Below, piece after piece: positions 15,540 through 17,362 of a stretch of DNA of 17,362 nucleotides. A model generated the notes under the pieces. It made no database searches. It had not been told where the DNA came from and was given only the letters and a program-made list of their open reading frames with translations. Position 1 is the first letter of the stretch; the number at the start of each line of letters is the position of its first letter. The stretch covers positions 1 through 17,362 of the forward strand of contig JAEWHN010000347.1 of NCBI GenBank assembly GCA_023387775.1, written 5' to 3'. Made by a program: the position numbers and the translations under genes. The stretch comes from Pseudomonadota bacterium (lineage in GTDB: Bacteria; Pseudomonadota; Alphaproteobacteria; Rhizobiales; Rhizobiaceae).

Positions 15540-17362
15540 GCATGCGTGCGGCGGCATCCCCCGGCCGCTCGGCGGCTGGTAGGTTGGTGCCCCTCGCGGG
15601 ACTGCTCGTCCTGATCGCAGTGACTACTCTGGGATATGTCGCAGTCACTTCCTTCAACCTTGCAGTAGAGCCAGAACTCGACAACCGGTCCCGGCTGATT
15701 GGAACGGGCGTCAGAAGCAATATTGAAAGAGCGCTGGAACTAGGCATTCCCCTTGAGCAGATGGCCGGGACCGACGATTATCTGCTCGACGTGCTGCGGT
15801 CATTTCCTGAAATCGCGCGGATTTCTATCAGGACGCCGGATGGTACCACGGTCACCGAGGTCGAGAGGCGGACGGATCGAACTCTGGGGGTCACCGCTTC
15901 TCTATCGAGATTAGAAAGAGCCGAAGGGGAGATCGCCGAAGACGACGCATTTCGCTTCGCGATCCTCGGGGGCAATTCCCTCGCGGGAGAAATCGTTGTG
16001 GAGGTGGACCGCGCCTTCGTGGAACAGCAGTTCACCGATGTTTTTCTCGATGTCGCCGTCGTCGTCCTCGTCGTCCTGCTGGTGGCATTCGAAGTCATGC
16101 TGGCTGCGGTTTCAACTTCACTGAGCAAGCCGCTTGATGGCCTGTATCTAATCCTTGAGCGCCAGGCAGCCGGTGATTTCTCACGCCGTCTCAAGTCCGG
16201 CAAAGGAGGCGCCATTGCTCAAGCCGCCGCGCGTTTTTCCGATCACGCTATTGATCTAAACAGACGCTTCGCCGCGCTCAAGGAACCGGACAGCAAGAAC
16301 ACGTCAAGGAAGTCGAGACGGGATGAGCATCTCGATAGCATTGGCAGGCAGTATCGGCTCTCGGCCACCCCACCCGCCCCTGTCGAACTGCGGGATGCGA
16401 CTGACATGAGACTGCCGCTCTTCCTGTTCGCCGCAGGAGAGGAACTGAGCAAGCCATTCCTGCCATTGCTGGTGCGATCCGCCGCCTCGGATGCGACGTG
16501 GCTTGCCCCGGAAGTCTTGATCAGCCTTCCGCTGATCGCATATCTTGTCGCCCTCATTATTCTCTCGCCGGTGGCTGGAAGATTGGTGGAACGCATCAGC
16601 CCCCGGAGGGTCTTTTTGGCTGCACTGCTTCCGGTGGCTGTCAGTCATGTCGGTCTCAGCTTCAGCGCCAGCGTCGGCGAGTTCGTGTTGTGGCGTGGCG
16701 TTGCCGGAGCAGGTTATGCGCTGGCAACGATCGCGTGTCAGGAATACGCACTTCATACAACCTCTCGAGGTAGGTACGGGCGGGCCATGGGCAGCTACGT
16801 CACCGTGGTGATTGGCGGCACGTTCTGCGGCACTGCGATCGGTGGCGTGCTAGCTGATCGGCTCGGGGCGAGCAACGCGTTTCTGATCGGGGCAGCTCTC
16901 GTCACCGTGTCCGGCGTTACTGCCCTCAAAATGATGTCCGGCAGTGAAGCCGGCGGGCAGGAAGCAAATAGAACCAGCGGGGCTCGACTCCTCTCGGCTT
17001 TCGCCAACCTGCGTTTCGTTGGGATCCTGTTCGGGATCGCCATCCCCGCCAACATCCTTATGGCGGCGTTCCTCTGGTACGTGGTCCCTCTGGCCCTAGC
17101 GGACCTGGAATCGCACCCCTCCGACATCGGAAGGGTGCTCATGGTCTACTACCTGTTAACGGTTCTGGCCGCGCCCTGGACGGCGCGCGTCGTGGATCGG
17201 TCCTCCGGCAGATCATTGTTGACAGCCGCCGGAGGCGTTATATCGGGTCTCGGGCTTGTCGGCCTGACCTGCTGGTACGGTTTCTGGCCGATCGTGGGGG
17301 CGGTTGCCGCGGCCGGAATTGGACACACCGTGATCCGGGCGGCCCTGGTCCCGCTTGCCATC
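15536..17362 (+). CDS. MFS transporter with N-terminal periplasmic sensor and HAMP-like domain (3' end outside window)
   Basis: The frame is open from ATG 15536 to the last base, 609 residues, with no stop, so the C-terminus is missing. Residues 17-37 form membrane helix 1. A periplasmic domain at about 38-168 contains ARISIRTPDGTTVTEVE (94-110), a PAS/Cache-like turn. Helix 2 is at about 171-192, then a HAMP-like stretch (193-245, SLSKPLDGLYLILERQAAGD) and a hydrophilic linker (246-290). From about 292 a major facilitator transporter begins with LPLFLFAAGEELSKPFLPLL. The loop 2-3 signature GRLVERISPRRV is at 348-359, GGVLADRLG at 436-444, a central hydrophilic loop at about 466-486, and the second half has RVVDRSSGRS (551-560). 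At least nine MFS helices are in view. Sensor and transporter are in one chain, so transport may be gated by an external ligand. Confidence 0.82.
   Translation, partial: MSMRAAASPGRSAAGRLVPLAGLLVLIAVTTLGYVAVTSFNLAVEPELDNRSRLIGTGVRSNIERALELGIPLEQMAGTDDYLLDVLRSFPEIARISIRTPDGTTVTEVERRTDRTLGVTASLSRLERAEGEIAEDDAFRFAILGGNSLAGEIVVEVDRAFVEQQFTDVFLDVAVVVLVVLLVAFEVMLAAVSTSLSKPLDGLYLILERQAAGDFSRRLKSGKGGAIAQAAARFSDHAIDLNRRFAALKEPDSKNTSRKSRRDEHLDSIGRQYRLSATPPAPVELRDATDMRLPLFLFAAGEELSKPFLPLLVRSAASDATWLAPEVLISLPLIAYLVALIILSPVAGRLVERISPRRVFLAALLPVAVSHVGLSFSASVGEFVLWRGVAGAGYALATIACQEYALHTTSRGRYGRAMGSYVTVVIGGTFCGTAIGGVLADRLGASNAFLIGAALVTVSGVTALKMMSGSEAGGQEANRTSGARLLSAFANLRFVGILFGIAIPANILMAAFLWYVVPLALADLESHPSDIGRVLMVYYLLTVLAAPWTARVVDRSSGRSLLTAAGGVISGLGLVGLTCWYGFWPIVGAVAAAGIGHTVIRAALVPLAI

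Noticed and set aside
15316..16756. Several minus-strand frames opposite the sensor-MFS gene (for example 15778-16215 and 16304-16756).
   Set aside because: They are antisense to a continuous 609-codon frame with clear membrane and MFS features and have no motifs of their own.

Overview
The window looks like the chromosome of a high-GC alphaproteobacterium, most likely Hyphomicrobiales (rhizobia-like). This rests on codon choice, overlapping ATGA start/stop junctions, a dipeptide-type ABC operon of rhizobial style, an IS66 remnant and a SulP/H+-ATPase pair. The genus cannot be fixed from sequence alone.

Left part, 1-4981, plus strand: one tightly packed operon. It runs from the end of a creatininase-family amidohydrolase, through two dipeptide/oligopeptide-type ABC permeases and a double ATP-binding protein, to a polysaccharide-deacetylase-fold hydrolase related to cyclic imidases. 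Together these suggest import and hydrolysis of a cyclic amide or imide, or of a small modified peptide. No substrate-binding protein is seen, so it probably lies upstream of the window. A GC-rich hairpin follows the last gene.

5131-6434, plus strand: two RNA-modification genes in tandem. The first is an RluA very like the gamma/betaproteobacterial enzyme; the second is a short form of the 16S rRNA methyltransferase RsmJ. About 450 bases without a convincing gene follow.

6887-11862, minus strand: in transcription order, a 27-residue leader ORF, a plasma-membrane P-type H+-ATPase, a polyphosphate kinase 2 and a SpoIIAA/STAS-like protein, all closely spaced. Further downstream is an unrecognised 302-residue protein that may bind DNA. 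The ATPase/PPK2 pairing suggests a proton pump backed by polyphosphate-driven nucleotide regeneration. A 640-base region rich in small dyads separates this operon from a divergent SulP anion transporter (12502-13989, plus).

14114-14465: a decayed C-terminal piece of an IS66 transposase carrying two compensating frameshifts.

14721-17362, plus strand: the most unusual part. A stand-alone membrane protein with a periplasmic sensor domain is translationally coupled (ATGA) to a long protein that runs off the window. That second protein carries the same kind of TM-periplasmic sensor-TM-HAMP-like module fused to a major facilitator superfamily (MFS) transporter. The two sensor domains look related to each other. 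I infer a two-component sensor/transporter complex.
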